A DNA stretch of 64,000 nucleotides from CAWFYI01 sp963820105. Its GTDB lineage: Bacteria; Patescibacteriota; Saccharimonadia; Saccharimonadales; UBA4665. The DNA is taken from NCBI GenBank assembly GCA_963820105.1, contig CAWFYI010000001.1, positions 806,001 through 870,000 on the forward strand, written 5' to 3'. Positions 14,717-23,683 of this stretch are shown here, one piece after another (positions within the stretch are counted from its first letter, which is position 1; every line of letters starts with the position of its first letter). The notes below the pieces were generated by a model. The model did no database searches. It was not told the DNA's origin and saw nothing but the letters and a program-made list of their open reading frames with translations. The position numbers and the translations under genes were made by a program.

Positions 14717-16966
14717 TTACTCGTCGGGAAAGTTTTCGTCGAGGGCGGCGTCGGCTTCACCAGATGCCGCAGCGCCCGAGTCTGTCGCCGCGCCGCCAGC
14801 GCCGCCGAAGACTTCGTCGGCCGAGTTGACCAGCACTTCGCGTGGGCGCGAACCGTCGGCGTGCCCGATTATGCCCTGCTCTTCCATGGTTTCGATTAGG
14901 CGGGCGGCGCGGCCGTAGCCTATCCTCAAACGGCGCTGCAGGAGACTCGTCGAAGCCTTTTTGTTGTCTATGACCACTTGGACGGCATCGCGCCACATAT
15001 CGTCGTCCGTATCCTGCCCGCCACCGCCGGCTACTATGCCGCCCTTGCCGTTCAGCTGGACCGGCTGGGAAACCACTTCGTCGTCATACTGCGGCGGCCG
15101 TTGCATGCGCAGGAAGTCCATGACCTTGGACGTCTCGCCTTCGCTGATAAGTGCCGCCTGGACGCGTTTGGGCTTGGGCATTTCGCTGGTCAGAAGCAGC
15201 ATGTCGCCCTCGCCAAGTAGTTTTTCGGCACCGGCTTGGTCGATTATGGTACGGCTGTCGACCTGGCTCTGGGTGGTGAAGGCGATGCGGCACGGCACAT
15301 TGGCCTTAATCAAGCCCGTTATGACGTCCACGGACGGCCGCTGGGTGGCCAGCACCAGGTGTATACCCACGGCGCGGGCCTTCTGGGCTATGCGTACTAT
15401 CAAGGCCTCAACGTCGCGCGCGGCCGCCATCATCAGATCCGACAGCTCGTCAATCACGATCACTATATAAGGCATACCCTCTTCCTGCTTTAGGGCGTTG
15501 TATTCCTCGATGTTGCGCTTGTGGGCGTCGGATAGCGCGCGGTAGCGCCGTTCCATCTCGGCCGTAGCCCATTTCAAAGCGCTGATGCACTTTTCCGGCT
15601 CGGTTATCACCGGCGTCAGCAAGTGTGGGATGTCATCGTAGGGTTTAAGCTCAACGCGCTTGGGATCGACCAAGATAAGCTTCATATCGGCCGGCGAGTT
15701 CTTATATAAAAGGCTGGTCAGGATGGTGTTGATCATCACGGATTTACCGGAACCGGTCTGTCCGGCCACCAGCACGTGCGGCATCTTGCCCAGATCGGCC
15801 ACTATAGGCGTACCAGAGATGTCCTTGCCGATGGCGAAGCCCAGCGGCTCCTGCAGATCCTGCCACTGCGACGAAGTAAGCATGGAGCTCAGGCGTACCG
15901 TGGCGGCTTTTACATTGGGTACTTCGATTCCCACGGCGCGCTTGCCCGGAATCGGCGCCTCTATGCGGATCGAATGCGCCGCCAGATCCAGCGCCAGATT
16001 GTTCTCCAGCGCGGTAATCTTAGTCAGCTTGGTACCTGCCGGCGGCTTCATCGTATACTGCGTGACCCGCGGACCGATGTTGGCGCCCTCCATGTTCACC
16101 TCTATATTGAAGTTCTGGAAGGTGTCGTGGATAGCCTGGGCGTTGGCGTTCACGTCGCCGGCGTCGGCTTTGTCCTGCTTCTGGTTCAGCAGGCTGACGC
16201 TGGGAAACTTCCAATCCGGGTCGCCGGTGGTAGTCAGGGCGCTGTGCTCCTCCTCGGAAGTCAGCTTCTTGGCGGTGTTCTTAAGGCTGGAGTGCTTGGG
16301 AGCCGGCGCTTCGCCCGGCGTGTGGTGCTCGACCGGCACGCCTTCCGTCAGTTTGAAGCCGGGAGCCTCCGCCGCCTTGGCCTTCAGCGCTGCCAGTTCT
16401 GACTCTTCCCCGCCCTCGCTACGTTTGAACAAATCCGCGAGCTTCGCCAGATCCTTGGGCTTAATACTGAACGCAAAAAGTATCGCCAACAGGGCGAATA
16501 CGAAGAAAATTATGGCCGCCGGCGTGCGGTCCAGGGCGTTCAGCACCACGTTGCCGATTAGCCTCCCGACCGAGCCGCCGTGTCCGCCCCCCCAAGCACC
16601 GGCCGTGTCCTTGGCGGCGAAAGCAGTGTAGGACCAGGCGCTGGAAAACAGCAATACCGCCAGCATACCGGCCAGGTTCGGCAACGGTATGTGGCCGTCT
16701 TCGGACTTGAATTTATAAACACCCCAGTATATGAGTGCCACAGGGGTAAGATAGGCCGCCCAGCCCAGAGCCCAGTAAACGCCCTTGAACATGTTGACCG
16801 GCAACGGACCGCCGGTACCTAAACCGCCCAGAAGCAGCAGAACGGCCGCCAGTATCAATACTACCGCGCCCGATTGGGCCAGGAACGCCGAATGCTCCGG
16901 CAGCTCCGCCGCGGCCTTCGCGGTTTTCTTCTTCTTTCTACTAGCCGTCTTTTTCTTTTTAGCCAT
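14717..16966 (-). CDS. ftsK: FtsK/SpoIIIE DNA translocase
   Basis: The 749-residue protein has a Lys/Arg-rich start, four membrane helices in the first 175 residues, a linker, and the hexameric motor. Walker A reads Gly-Gln-Thr-Gly-Ser-Gly-Lys-Ser near residue 400 and Walker B Ile-Val-Ile-Asp-Glu-Leu. The C-terminal winged-helix gamma domain (Ser-Leu-Leu-Gln-Arg-Arg-Leu-Arg-Ile-Gly-Tyr-Gly-Arg-Ala) reads chromosome polarity. It pumps the terminus region through the closing septum. ATG at 16966 is used rather than GTG at 16969; TATAAT ends 8 bases before it, so the transcript may be leaderless. A strong terminator separates it from the gene upstream. Confidence 0.94.
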   Translation of the reverse strand: MAKKKKTASRKKKKTAKAAAELPEHSAFLAQSGAVVLILAAVLLLLGGLGTGGPLPVNMFKGVYWALGWAAYLTPVALIYWGVYKFKSEDGHIPLPNLAGMLAVLLFSSAWSYTAFAAKDTAGAWGGGHGGSVGRLIGNVVLNALDRTPAAIIFFVFALLAILFAFSIKPKDLAKLADLFKRSEGGEESELAALKAKAAEAPGFKLTEGVPVEHHTPGEAPAPKHSSLKNTAKKLTSEEEHSALTTTGDPDWKFPSVSLLNQKQDKADAGDVNANAQAIHDTFQNFNIEVNMEGANIGPRVTQYTMKPPAGTKLTKITALENNLALDLAAHSIRIEAPIPGKRAVGIEVPNVKAATVRLSSMLTSSQWQDLQEPLGFAIGKDISGTPIVADLGKMPHVLVAGQTGSGKSVMINTILTSLLYKNSPADMKLILVDPKRVELKPYDDIPHLLTPVITEPEKCISALKWATAEMERRYRALSDAHKRNIEEYNALKQEEGMPYIVIVIDELSDLMMAAARDVEALIVRIAQKARAVGIHLVLATQRPSVDVITGLIKANVPCRIAFTTQSQVDSRTIIDQAGAEKLLGEGDMLLLTSEMPKPKRVQAALISEGETSKVMDFLRMQRPPQYDDEVVSQPVQLNGKGGIVAGGGGQDTDDDMWRDAVQVVIDNKKASTSLLQRRLRIGYGRAARLIETMEEQGIIGHADGSRPREVLVNSADEVFGGAGGAATDSGAAASGEADAALDENFPDE

Positions 16967-17066
16967 CACCCTTGATTATATCAACTTATGAAGCCCCATT
17001 ATAGGGTGAAGCTAATTATAGCAATTTTTACAACTATAGTCAAGAGGCTTCGGATTTCGGCAAAAC

Positions 17067-17094
17067 AAAAAGCTTGCCCACTCGCAAGCTTTTT
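17067..17094. terminator. Bidirectional intrinsic terminator
   Basis: A perfect 11-base inverted repeat (AAAAAGCTTGC at 17067-17077, GCAAGCTTTTT at 17084-17094) with a 6-base loop gives T-runs on both strands. On the minus strand the stem is followed by TTTTTGTTTTG, so it should end transcripts of the membrane protein gene at 17111-17515. Confidence 0.85.
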
Positions 17095-17110
17095 ACAATG
17101 TAGTGCGTGT

Positions 17111-17515
17111 TTAGCGCGTAACTTCTTTGCCGTATACGACCAGCGCATACAGTATCAGAGCGTCTACCACCATGGCGACGATGGACCAGACCGGGAAAAC
17201 TCCCAGGAAAGCCATGTTCGCCAGGAACGAGAAGCCCACGAAGACTATCGCGAATATGCGCGCCCAGTTACTGCCGTGAAGCAGTGAGAAGCCAGCAGCC
17301 AGTACGACCAGGCCTACGGCCAGGTCTACCCAGCCCCAGGCGGCGGTGTGCGCCGTGCTTAGGACCAAGCCGTGGCTGTCGCCGGTAATCAGCAGATACT
17401 GCTTGTTTACCAATGCCGTAATCCCCAGGAAAGCCTGGGAAATACCGCGCAGGATCATCAGAATTCCCGCGAAGGCGATCCAGCCGGACCAGTTTGAAGC
17501 ATTATTATTAGGCAT
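17111..17515 (-). CDS. Small four-helix membrane protein, DUF7144-like
   Basis: From the ATG at 17515 the protein has 134 residues with four predicted membrane helices and short loops. The pattern of helix starts (Trp-Ile-Ala-Phe-Ala-Gly-Ile-Leu-Met-Ile-Leu-Arg-Gly) resembles DUF7144 membrane proteins common in actinobacteria and related lineages. GGAGG about 8 bases upstream supports this start; the frame extends to 17614. Function unknown. It is followed by a strong terminator and preceded by a promoter. Confidence 0.75.
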   Translation of the reverse strand: MPNNNASNWSGWIAFAGILMILRGISQAFLGITALVNKQYLLITGDSHGLVLSTAHTAAWGWVDLAVGLVVLAAGFSLLHGSNWARIFAIVFVGFSFLANMAFLGVFPVWSIVAMVVDALILYALVVYGKEVTR

Positions 17516-17638
17516 TCTATTGCCCTCCGTTAATGTTTTCGTTTGATATCGCGAGCTGTTAACGTGCTCCGCATCTTCAGCTCCGTACCCTCTTGAGAAT
17601 TGGATATGGCCCACCCGGCCAAATCACCGATACCCTTA

Positions 17639-17667
17639 TCTATACTCGCGTATCTGTAGTTTGTCAA
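17639..17667 (-). promoter_or_regulatory. Promoter of the DUF7144-like gene
   Basis: TTGACA (17662-17667) and TATAGA (17639-17644) are 17 bases apart on the minus strand. The leader to the ATG at 17515 is about 120 bases, unusually long for this window. Confidence 0.6.
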
Positions 17668-17681
17668 CTCGCTTAAGGTGT

Positions 17682-19907
17682 TTAGTCGATGCGGGCGTCC
17701 TGGGTGAGCAGGCGGGCGCGCATCTCTTCGAAGCGCTTCTGCTGTTCGGACGCGATCTCTTCGGGAGTTTTTTCCTTCATCGGTTTGGCGATCTGCTTGG
17801 CCTGCTGGCTTGTCTGCCCAGCCTGCCCTGGCTGACCTACCTGCCCAGCCTGACCTGCCTGACCTGGCTGCCCTGGCTGCCCACTCGCCTGCCCCGCGCC
17901 CGGTTTGCCCTTGGCAGCCTGCTGCTTGCCAGCGGCGCCGCTGGTGATGTTCACTACCGGTATGACTATGGGGCTGCGCTGGGTGTGTTCGAACAGGTAG
18001 TGGGTGACGTGCTCCTTCAGCTCAGCTTTGAAGCGGTCCAGGTCCACGCGCTTGAAGCGCTGGGCGACGGCGCGTTTTAGCTCTATGCGCAGACCGTTCA
18101 TGATCTCTTCGTTGTCGCGCATGTAGATGAAGCCGCGGCTGATGATGTCCGGGCTAGTCAGCAGCGTGCCGTTCTTCTTGTCGACGGTCAGCACGACGGC
18201 CACCAGGCCTTCTTCGCTCAAGAGGACGCGGTCTTTCACGACGACATTGTTTACGATGGCGCCGGTCTGGTCGACCAACACGGTGCCGTGCGGCACTTCG
18301 CCGGCGACTTCCATCTTGTCTGGAGTGAAAGCTATGACCTGGCCATTGCCAACGTTCAGCGTGTTAGCGCGCGGAATGCCGTGCTCGACAGCCAGCTCGA
18401 CGTGATAGCGCTTGGCCGTGAAGTCGCCATAAATCGGCACGAAGAACTTGGGCTTGATCATGTCGATCATCTCGGCGTACTCGTCGCGGCTTGCGTGGCC
18501 AGAAACGTGCAGCGGGCCGATGCCGTCCAGTTCGCGGGTTTCGTGACGGAAGACGTGGACGCCTTTCTTAAGCAGTTCGTCGACCATCACGCGGATCTTG
18601 GCGTCGTTGCCGGAGTATGGGATCGGCGTGCTGGACAGTATTACGGTGTCCTGCTCCTTAAGTTTAACGTTGCGGTGCTCGCCGTTACTCATGCGCTGGA
18701 GCGCTGAGCTGGGCTCGCCCTGCGAGCCGGTGCAAACCACGACCAGGTCCTGGTCCTTCATCGTGGCGGCGCTGGCGATTGGTACGAACGTACCTTTGGG
18801 AATGCGCACGAAGCCGTGGCGCACGGCCATTTCCAGGGTGCTGACCATACTGCGGCCGTCCATCGCCACCTTCTTGTTGTGGTGGACAGCGGCGTTGATG
18901 ATCATCTGTACGCGGTTCATGTTCGTGCTGAACAGGCCGACGAAGATGCGGCCGGGGGCCTGGTCCATGATGTCTTTGAAGCTTTGTTCAATGGTAGACT
19001 CGGACGGCGTGCGGCCAAGGCGCTCGGTGGTAGTAGATTCGCTAAGCAGGGCCAGCACGCCTTCGTTGCCAAGCTCTTTAAGCCGTTCAGTGTCGGTGCG
19101 CTCGTGATCTAGCGGGTTAGGATCGAGCCGGAAGTCGCCGGTGTTGACGATGCGGCCGACAGGCGTGTCCAAAACTATGACGTTACTGCCTGGGATGGAG
19201 TGCGTCACGCGCACCAGCTCCACGAAGAATTCGCCGATCTTCAGACGCTCGTGGGTGTCCTCGTTCATAGTCACGGTCTTGAGCTCGAAGCCGTCGGGCA
19301 GCGGCAGGCCGAAGTTCCCGAATATTTCCTCTACGCGGCCGATGGTGAACTTACTGCCGTAGATTGGTGCGGGGAACTTAGGCACGATGTGCGGCAGGCC
19401 GCCGATGTGGTCCAGGTGGCCGTGCGTTATCAGATAGGCGCGCAGTTTGTGCTTAATCTGGTCCAGGTAGGTGGTGTCGGCAATGCCGTAGTTGATGCCC
19501 GGCAGATCCACGCCCAGGTCGTTGCCGCAGTCCATGATAACCGCGTCGTCCTTATATTCGACCAGAATCATGTTCTTGGAACCGCCGCCGTCCATGCCGC
19601 CCAGGCCGATTATGCGCAGGCGCGGACTGTCATCGATGACGTTGGCGCGGCCAGGCTTGGCTGGCGCGGGCTTGTTGTCGGCCGTCAGATACTGGTTGGC
19701 GATGCGCTGTGCATCCTGCTGCGAACGCCGTTGGGCGCGGACAGCCTGGCCGCGCGAGGTGGTCAGATTGGTGTTCATTGGCGGTTTCTGGCCTCCGCTC
19801 TGGCGCCTGGCGTTGCCGCCCCGGCGGCCGCCTTGATTCTTGGAACGACCGGAATCTTGTCCGGACGATTGTCCGGGTTTAGAGTTATTGTTATTGTTGG
19901 GTTTCAT
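17682..19907 (-). CDS. rnj: Ribonuclease J
   Basis: The 741-residue protein has the metallo-beta-lactamase and beta-CASP core of RNase J from about residue 95 to 650, with the zinc motif His-Gly-His-Leu-Asp-His near 160. RNase J cleaves RNA internally and degrades it from the 5' end. Two extensions are unusual: an N-terminal tail of about 90 residues rich in Asn, Gln, Gly and Arg, and a C-terminal tail with Gly-Gln-Pro/Ala repeats. Both are likely disordered and may bind RNA or partners such as PNPase, encoded in the same gene string. AAAGGA precedes the start. Confidence 0.93.
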   Translation of the reverse strand: MKPNNNNNSKPGQSSGQDSGRSKNQGGRRGGNARRQSGGQKPPMNTNLTTSRGQAVRAQRRSQQDAQRIANQYLTADNKPAPAKPGRANVIDDSPRLRIIGLGGMDGGGSKNMILVEYKDDAVIMDCGNDLGVDLPGINYGIADTTYLDQIKHKLRAYLITHGHLDHIGGLPHIVPKFPAPIYGSKFTIGRVEEIFGNFGLPLPDGFELKTVTMNEDTHERLKIGEFFVELVRVTHSIPGSNVIVLDTPVGRIVNTGDFRLDPNPLDHERTDTERLKELGNEGVLALLSESTTTERLGRTPSESTIEQSFKDIMDQAPGRIFVGLFSTNMNRVQMIINAAVHHNKKVAMDGRSMVSTLEMAVRHGFVRIPKGTFVPIASAATMKDQDLVVVCTGSQGEPSSALQRMSNGEHRNVKLKEQDTVILSSTPIPYSGNDAKIRVMVDELLKKGVHVFRHETRELDGIGPLHVSGHASRDEYAEMIDMIKPKFFVPIYGDFTAKRYHVELAVEHGIPRANTLNVGNGQVIAFTPDKMEVAGEVPHGTVLVDQTGAIVNNVVVKDRVLLSEEGLVAVVLTVDKKNGTLLTSPDIISRGFIYMRDNEEIMNGLRIELKRAVAQRFKRVDLDRFKAELKEHVTHYLFEHTQRSPIVIPVVNITSGAAGKQQAAKGKPGAGQASGQPGQPGQAGQAGQVGQPGQAGQTSQQAKQIAKPMKEKTPEEIASEQQKRFEEMRARLLTQDARID
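17800..17892. repeat. Tandem repeat coding for Gly-Gln-Pro/Ala units in rnj
   Basis: Degenerate copies of a CAGCCTGCC/CTGACCTGC unit (period a multiple of 3) encode the collagen-like C-terminal tail of RNase J. The copy number is likely to vary between strains. Confidence 0.7.
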
Positions 19908-19930
19908 CAGTTTCCTTTCTTAGAAATTTA

Positions 19931-20500
19931 TTAAGATGATTTAATTTTCTCGATAATAGCGGGAATCAACGCGAAATCGTTGATCAGGGTCTGGCGCATA
20001 GCGCCGTTATAAAGTGCGGCCGCAGGATGGAACAGCGGCAGATAAACCCGGCTTTTATAGCGCTTGGGCTGGCCGTGGCATTCGCTAATCCTGAGCGCCG
20101 GCAGGAAACAGTTCAGGCTATGGCGGCCCAGTGTGACGGTCAGGACGGGCTTAATGACGTCCAGCTGCGAGTCCAGATAAGGCATGAAGGCCTCTTTCTC
20201 GTCCAGCAGCGGATCCCGGTTGCCTGGCGGCCGGTATTTGACGATGTTGGTGATGTATACGGCGGCGCGCTTCATACCAATCATCTCCAGCATCTCATCC
20301 AGGAACTTGCCAGCCGCGCCCACGAAAGGCTCGCCTTTCAGGTCCTCGTTTTTGCCAGGCGCCTCGCCTATGAACACAATCTCCGCATCCGGGCTGCCTA
20401 CGCCGAATACTAATTGCGTGGCGCCCTTCGCCAGATCCGGCGTGACCTTGTCGTCCAGAATCTTCTGCTTAATATCGTCCAGCTGTTTCTGCTTAGTCAT
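19931..20500 (-). CDS. Family 4-like uracil-DNA glycosylase without Fe-S cysteines
   Basis: The 189-residue protein has the family 4 motifs Gly-Glu-Ala-Pro-Gly (about 45-49), Pro-Phe-Val-Gly-Ala-Ala-Gly, Arg-Pro-Pro-Gly-Asn-Arg and His-Pro-Ala-Ala-Ala. It removes uracil from DNA. The four cysteines that hold the iron-sulphur cluster in this family are absent: none before Gly-Ser-Pro-Asp-Ala, Tyr where Cys precedes Arg-Pro-Pro, and Phe-Met in place of the last. The ATG at 20500 overlaps the stop of the membrane protein gene upstream (ATGA), which fixes the start. Confidence 0.85.
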   Translation of the reverse strand: MTKQKQLDDIKQKILDDKVTPDLAKGATQLVFGVGSPDAEIVFIGEAPGKNEDLKGEPFVGAAGKFLDEMLEMIGMKRAAVYITNIVKYRPPGNRDPLLDEKEAFMPYLDSQLDVIKPVLTVTLGRHSLNCFLPALRISECHGQPKRYKSRVYLPLFHPAAALYNGAMRQTLINDFALIPAIIEKIKSS

Positions 20501-20856
20501 GACCGCATATTCTTTATTATGCTTGCTTCTCCGACCGATACTATGGCGGCAAGGGAGAAACAAAGCGCCAGGTTTATATCCTTGGCCAGAGTATTGGTTT
20601 CATCCAGGCAGCCGGACGGATCATCCTTAGCCGGCCGGCGGGTTGTGAGCGGAAAGCCTTTAGTTGTGAGCGGCCTGTCGCATATCCCTCGCAGCGCACC
20701 CGTAGCTTTTTCGGCCTGCCATCCGTAGCCGGGATCATACGAGTACTTAGACAACGCCGACAGGTTGATCACCACGCTGAATACCGCGAACAATACAATC
20801 GTAGATACGAGCGCGAACAGCAAGGTGCTAGCGCTCCGGCCTGCGGACATGCGCAA
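20497..20856 (-). CDS. Small membrane protein of unknown function
   Basis: The 119-residue protein has a hydrophobic segment near residues 9-31, a polar loop of about 55 residues with two cysteines, and a second hydrophobic segment near 95-110. It overlaps the gene upstream by 29 bases and the glycosylase gene downstream by 4, so it is part of a tightly packed operon. The cysteines in the predicted outside loop could form a disulfide. No family recognised. Confidence 0.6.
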   Translation of the reverse strand: MRMSAGRSASTLLFALVSTIVLFAVFSVVINLSALSKYSYDPGYGWQAEKATGALRGICDRPLTTKGFPLTTRRPAKDDPSGCLDETNTLAKDINLALCFSLAAIVSVGEASIIKNMRS

Positions 20857-21043
20857 GTCCTCCTATCAGTTTGACGATGTTCTGCAGAGCGCCGGCCAGG
20901 AATATGAGAGTCAGCAGGTACCACCACAGATTGCCGCGGTCAATCGACAGGCTGGCGAAGCCGTAGGCGATAGCCAGTTCGACAAGGCCGAACAACAGAA
21001 GTCCGGGTTTAGTCTTGTGCCAGGCATCGATTTTGTTCAACAT
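20828..21043 (-). CDS. Small two-helix membrane protein
   Basis: The 71-residue protein has two hydrophobic segments (about 14-30 and 39-60) and a basic C-terminus. It starts immediately after the pnp stop and overlaps the next membrane protein gene. Function unknown; the position suggests co-expression with PNPase. Confidence 0.6.
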   Translation of the reverse strand: MLNKIDAWHKTKPGLLLFGLVELAIAYGFASLSIDRGNLWWYLLTLIFLAGALQNIVKLIGGLAHVRRPER

Positions 21044-21044
21044 G

Positions 21045-23189
21045 CTACTTCTTCTTGTCTTCCAACTCCCTCTTGGCGGCTTTCATGGAAAGCTGCAGGC
21101 GGCCGCGGTCGTCAATGGCGACCAGCTTGACATCCACTTTGTCGCCTTCTTTGACCACGTCGCTGGTTTTACCAACGCGCTCCTCCGAGAGCTCGCTGAT
21201 GTGGACCAGGCCGTCCTTGCCGGGCATTATCTGTACGAAAGCGCCGAAGTCCATGACGCTGACGACAGGCGCGTCCTTGTATATCTTGCCGACTTCCGGC
21301 TCTTCCACGATAGAAGCGATCCATTGCTTGGCGGCCTTGATGCTGGCGCCGTCCGGGCTGGCGATCATGATGGTGCCGTCGTCTTTGATGTCGATGTCGG
21401 CGCCGGTCTCGCCGGTGATTTTCTGGATGGTCTCCCCGCCCTTGCCGATGACCTCGCGGATCTTGTCCGGGTTGATCTGGATAGATTCTACGCGCGGGGC
21501 GTACGGACTTAGTTCATCCTTCGGCTGCGAGATGGTCTTCAACATGTGATCCAAGATGGCGTCGCGGCCGGTCTTGCTCTGTTCCAGAGCCTCGTTCAGC
21601 ACCTTTACGGGTAGTCCGTGGACTTTCATATCCATCTGCAAGGCAGTTATACCCTTGGCGGTGCCGGCCACCTTGAAGTCCATATCGCCGGCAAAATCCT
21701 CGGCATCGGCGATGTCACTCATGATGTAATGCTTGTCGCCATCCAGCATCAGGCCCATGGCGATACCGCTGACAGGAGCCTTCAAAGGCACGCCGGCATC
21801 CATCAGCGCCAGGCAGCTGGAACAGGTCGCGGCCATGCTGGTAGAGCCGTTCTGGGACATGATTTCAGTGACCGAGCGGATGACATAGGGGAAATCCGCT
21901 TCGCTGGGCAGTACGGCGATCAAAGCCCGCTCTGCCAGATACCCGTGGCCGATCTCGCGGCGGCCGGGCGACCCCAGGCGTTTGACCTCGCCTACGGTGT
22001 AGCCGGGCGCGTTGTAGTGATGCAGGTAGCGACGCTCGCCTTCCCGCTCCATGGTGTCAACCATCTGCGCGAAACTAGTCGGCGCCAACGTGACGATGTT
22101 CATGGCCTGGGTCACGCCGCGCGTGAACAGACTGGAACCGTGAGCCCGCGGCAGCAAGTCAATTTCGCTGCTCAGAGGCCTGATCTCGTTCATTTTACGC
22201 CCATCGGGCCGCATGCTATCTTCTACGATGCCCTTGCGCACGTCGTTGTGCAGCGCCTGCTGGAAAGCCTCGCGGTAGTGCCCGTGGAGTTCCTCGAACT
22301 CGGCCGCGTCGAGCTTTTCAGCGAAGGCGTCCAGCATCTCGTCGCGCAGCTGGGTTACGAATTCGTTGCGTTCGGGGTAGGGCTGTCGCAGGTCTTCGCC
22401 CAGCTTGCCTTCCAGCCATCCGTCGACGGCCTTCTGGATTTCCGGATCCGGCAGGCTAAGTTCGTATTCCTGTTTGGTGACACTAGCCTTGCCTACAAGT
22501 TGTTCCTGCAGTTTGACAGCCGGCTGCAAAGCCTTGAAGGCGAAATCTATAGCCTCGGTTACAGCCGCTTCGCTAACTTCGCTGGCACCGGCTTCTACCA
22601 TCATGACGCCGTCTTTGCGTCCGGCCACTACCAGGTCAAGTCCGCCGTCATCAAGCTGTTCGGGCGGTAGGAAGGCGGATAGTTTGCCGTCCTTGTCGTA
22701 ACCTACGCGCAGGCCTGCTATCGGGCCTTCGAACGGAGCGCCGGTCAGCATGAAGGCGGTGCTCATGGCAATCATGGCTATGACGTCCGGGCGAAAGTCC
22801 GGATCCATGCTCAGAACGGTAGCCACACCTTGCGCTTCATGCCTGTAGCCTTTCGGCCACAGGGGCCGTATCGGCCGGTCAATCAGGCGGCTAATCAGCA
22901 CCGCGTCGTCGCTCGGACGGCCCTCGCGCTTAATGAAACGCGACCCGCTAATCTTGCCCGCGGCGTACATCTTCTCTTCGTAATCGATGCTCAAGGGGAA
23001 ATAATCCATGCTTATCGGCTTGTTGCCGACCATGGCCGTGCCCAGCACCACAGTGTCGCCGTAACGAGCGATGACGCTGGCGCTGCTACGAAAGCCCACG
23101 CGGCCGATTTCCAGGCTTAATTTGCGGCCGCAAAAATCGGTCTCTACTTTAGTGATCTGTTTACCGAACGGGTTGATGGTTTGTCCCAT
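21045..23189 (-). CDS. pnp: Polynucleotide phosphorylase
   Basis: From the ATG at 23189 the protein has 714 residues, the usual length. It shows two RNase PH-like domains separated by a helical domain, then KH (Pro-Asp-Lys-Ile-Arg-Glu-Val-Ile-Gly-Lys-Gly-Gly) and S1 (Asp-Phe-Gly-Ala-Phe-Val) RNA-binding domains. It degrades RNA 3'-5' using phosphate. AGGA lies upstream of this ATG; the longer frame to 23267 lacks family similarity. It follows rpsO, as in many bacteria, and leads into the RNase J gene group. Confidence 0.96.
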   Translation of the reverse strand: MGQTINPFGKQITKVETDFCGRKLSLEIGRVGFRSSASVIARYGDTVVLGTAMVGNKPISMDYFPLSIDYEEKMYAAGKISGSRFIKREGRPSDDAVLISRLIDRPIRPLWPKGYRHEAQGVATVLSMDPDFRPDVIAMIAMSTAFMLTGAPFEGPIAGLRVGYDKDGKLSAFLPPEQLDDGGLDLVVAGRKDGVMMVEAGASEVSEAAVTEAIDFAFKALQPAVKLQEQLVGKASVTKQEYELSLPDPEIQKAVDGWLEGKLGEDLRQPYPERNEFVTQLRDEMLDAFAEKLDAAEFEELHGHYREAFQQALHNDVRKGIVEDSMRPDGRKMNEIRPLSSEIDLLPRAHGSSLFTRGVTQAMNIVTLAPTSFAQMVDTMEREGERRYLHHYNAPGYTVGEVKRLGSPGRREIGHGYLAERALIAVLPSEADFPYVIRSVTEIMSQNGSTSMAATCSSCLALMDAGVPLKAPVSGIAMGLMLDGDKHYIMSDIADAEDFAGDMDFKVAGTAKGITALQMDMKVHGLPVKVLNEALEQSKTGRDAILDHMLKTISQPKDELSPYAPRVESIQINPDKIREVIGKGGETIQKITGETGADIDIKDDGTIMIASPDGASIKAAKQWIASIVEEPEVGKIYKDAPVVSVMDFGAFVQIMPGKDGLVHISELSEERVGKTSDVVKEGDKVDVKLVAIDDRGRLQLSMKAAKRELEDKKK

Positions 23190-23361
23190 AGGGGATTCCT
23201 TTCTATCCAGGAAGTCTTCCCAGGCAGAGTTCAAATATACGGCGCCTCTTGTGCTAGCAAGGTGCAATATATCTGCGGCTCTGACGAGGAATAGCTCTCT
23301 GGTTCATTAATGTGCACAAGCTTGCGGTCTCGGTGTCCCGAGGCCCCCGGTCTGGGCACGG

Positions 23362-23628
23362 CTAGCGGCGGATGCCGAGCTGTTTGATCAATTTAAGATA
23401 GGCCTGACTATCCCTTCTGGCTATGTAACGGAGCAGCCGGCGGCGCTTGCCTACCATCTGCAGCAACCCGCGCCGGGCCATAAAGTCGTGCTTATGTGTC
23501 TGCAGATGCTCCGTAAGCTCCTTGACGCGCTCGGTCAACACAGCGACCTGGGCACTCGCACCGCCCGTGTCGTTCTTGTGAGCCTGCGCGCTCTTTATAG
23601 CCGCGCTCTTTTTCTCCGTTTGAATCAT
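23362..23628 (-). CDS. rpsO: Ribosomal protein S15
   Basis: The 88-residue product from ATG 23628 matches S15: Thr-Gly-Gly-Ala-Ser-Ala-Gln-Val-Ala-Val-Leu-Thr-Glu-Arg-Val, the Leu-Gln-Thr-His-Lys-His-Asp motif, and the C-terminal Arg-Arg-Leu-Leu-Arg-Tyr-Ile helix. It binds 16S rRNA early in small-subunit assembly. A GTG at 23634 is possible. The -10 ends 8 bases before the ATG. Confidence 0.95.
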   Translation of the reverse strand: MIQTEKKSAAIKSAQAHKNDTGGASAQVAVLTERVKELTEHLQTHKHDFMARRGLLQMVGKRRRLLRYIARRDSQAYLKLIKQLGIRR

Positions 23629-23636
23629 GTACACAC

Positions 23637-23665
23637 ATTTTAACAGATGAGGCTATTCTGTGCAA
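23637..23665 (-). promoter_or_regulatory. rpsO promoter, leaderless type
   Basis: TTGCAC (23660-23665) and TAAAAT (23637-23642) are 17 bases apart on the minus strand; 8 bases separate the -10 from the ATG at 23628. Confidence 0.5.
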
Positions 23666-23683
23666 CCCCGAAAGCCCGAAAAT

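Noticed and set aside
15660..16631. Plus-strand ORF of 323 residues inside ftsK
   Set aside because: It lies opposite the conserved FtsK motor and membrane region and has Ser/Ala-rich shadow composition.
21618..22670. Long plus-strand ORF of 350 residues inside pnp
   Set aside because: It is a shadow of the conserved PNPase frame; its sequence has no recognisable domain.
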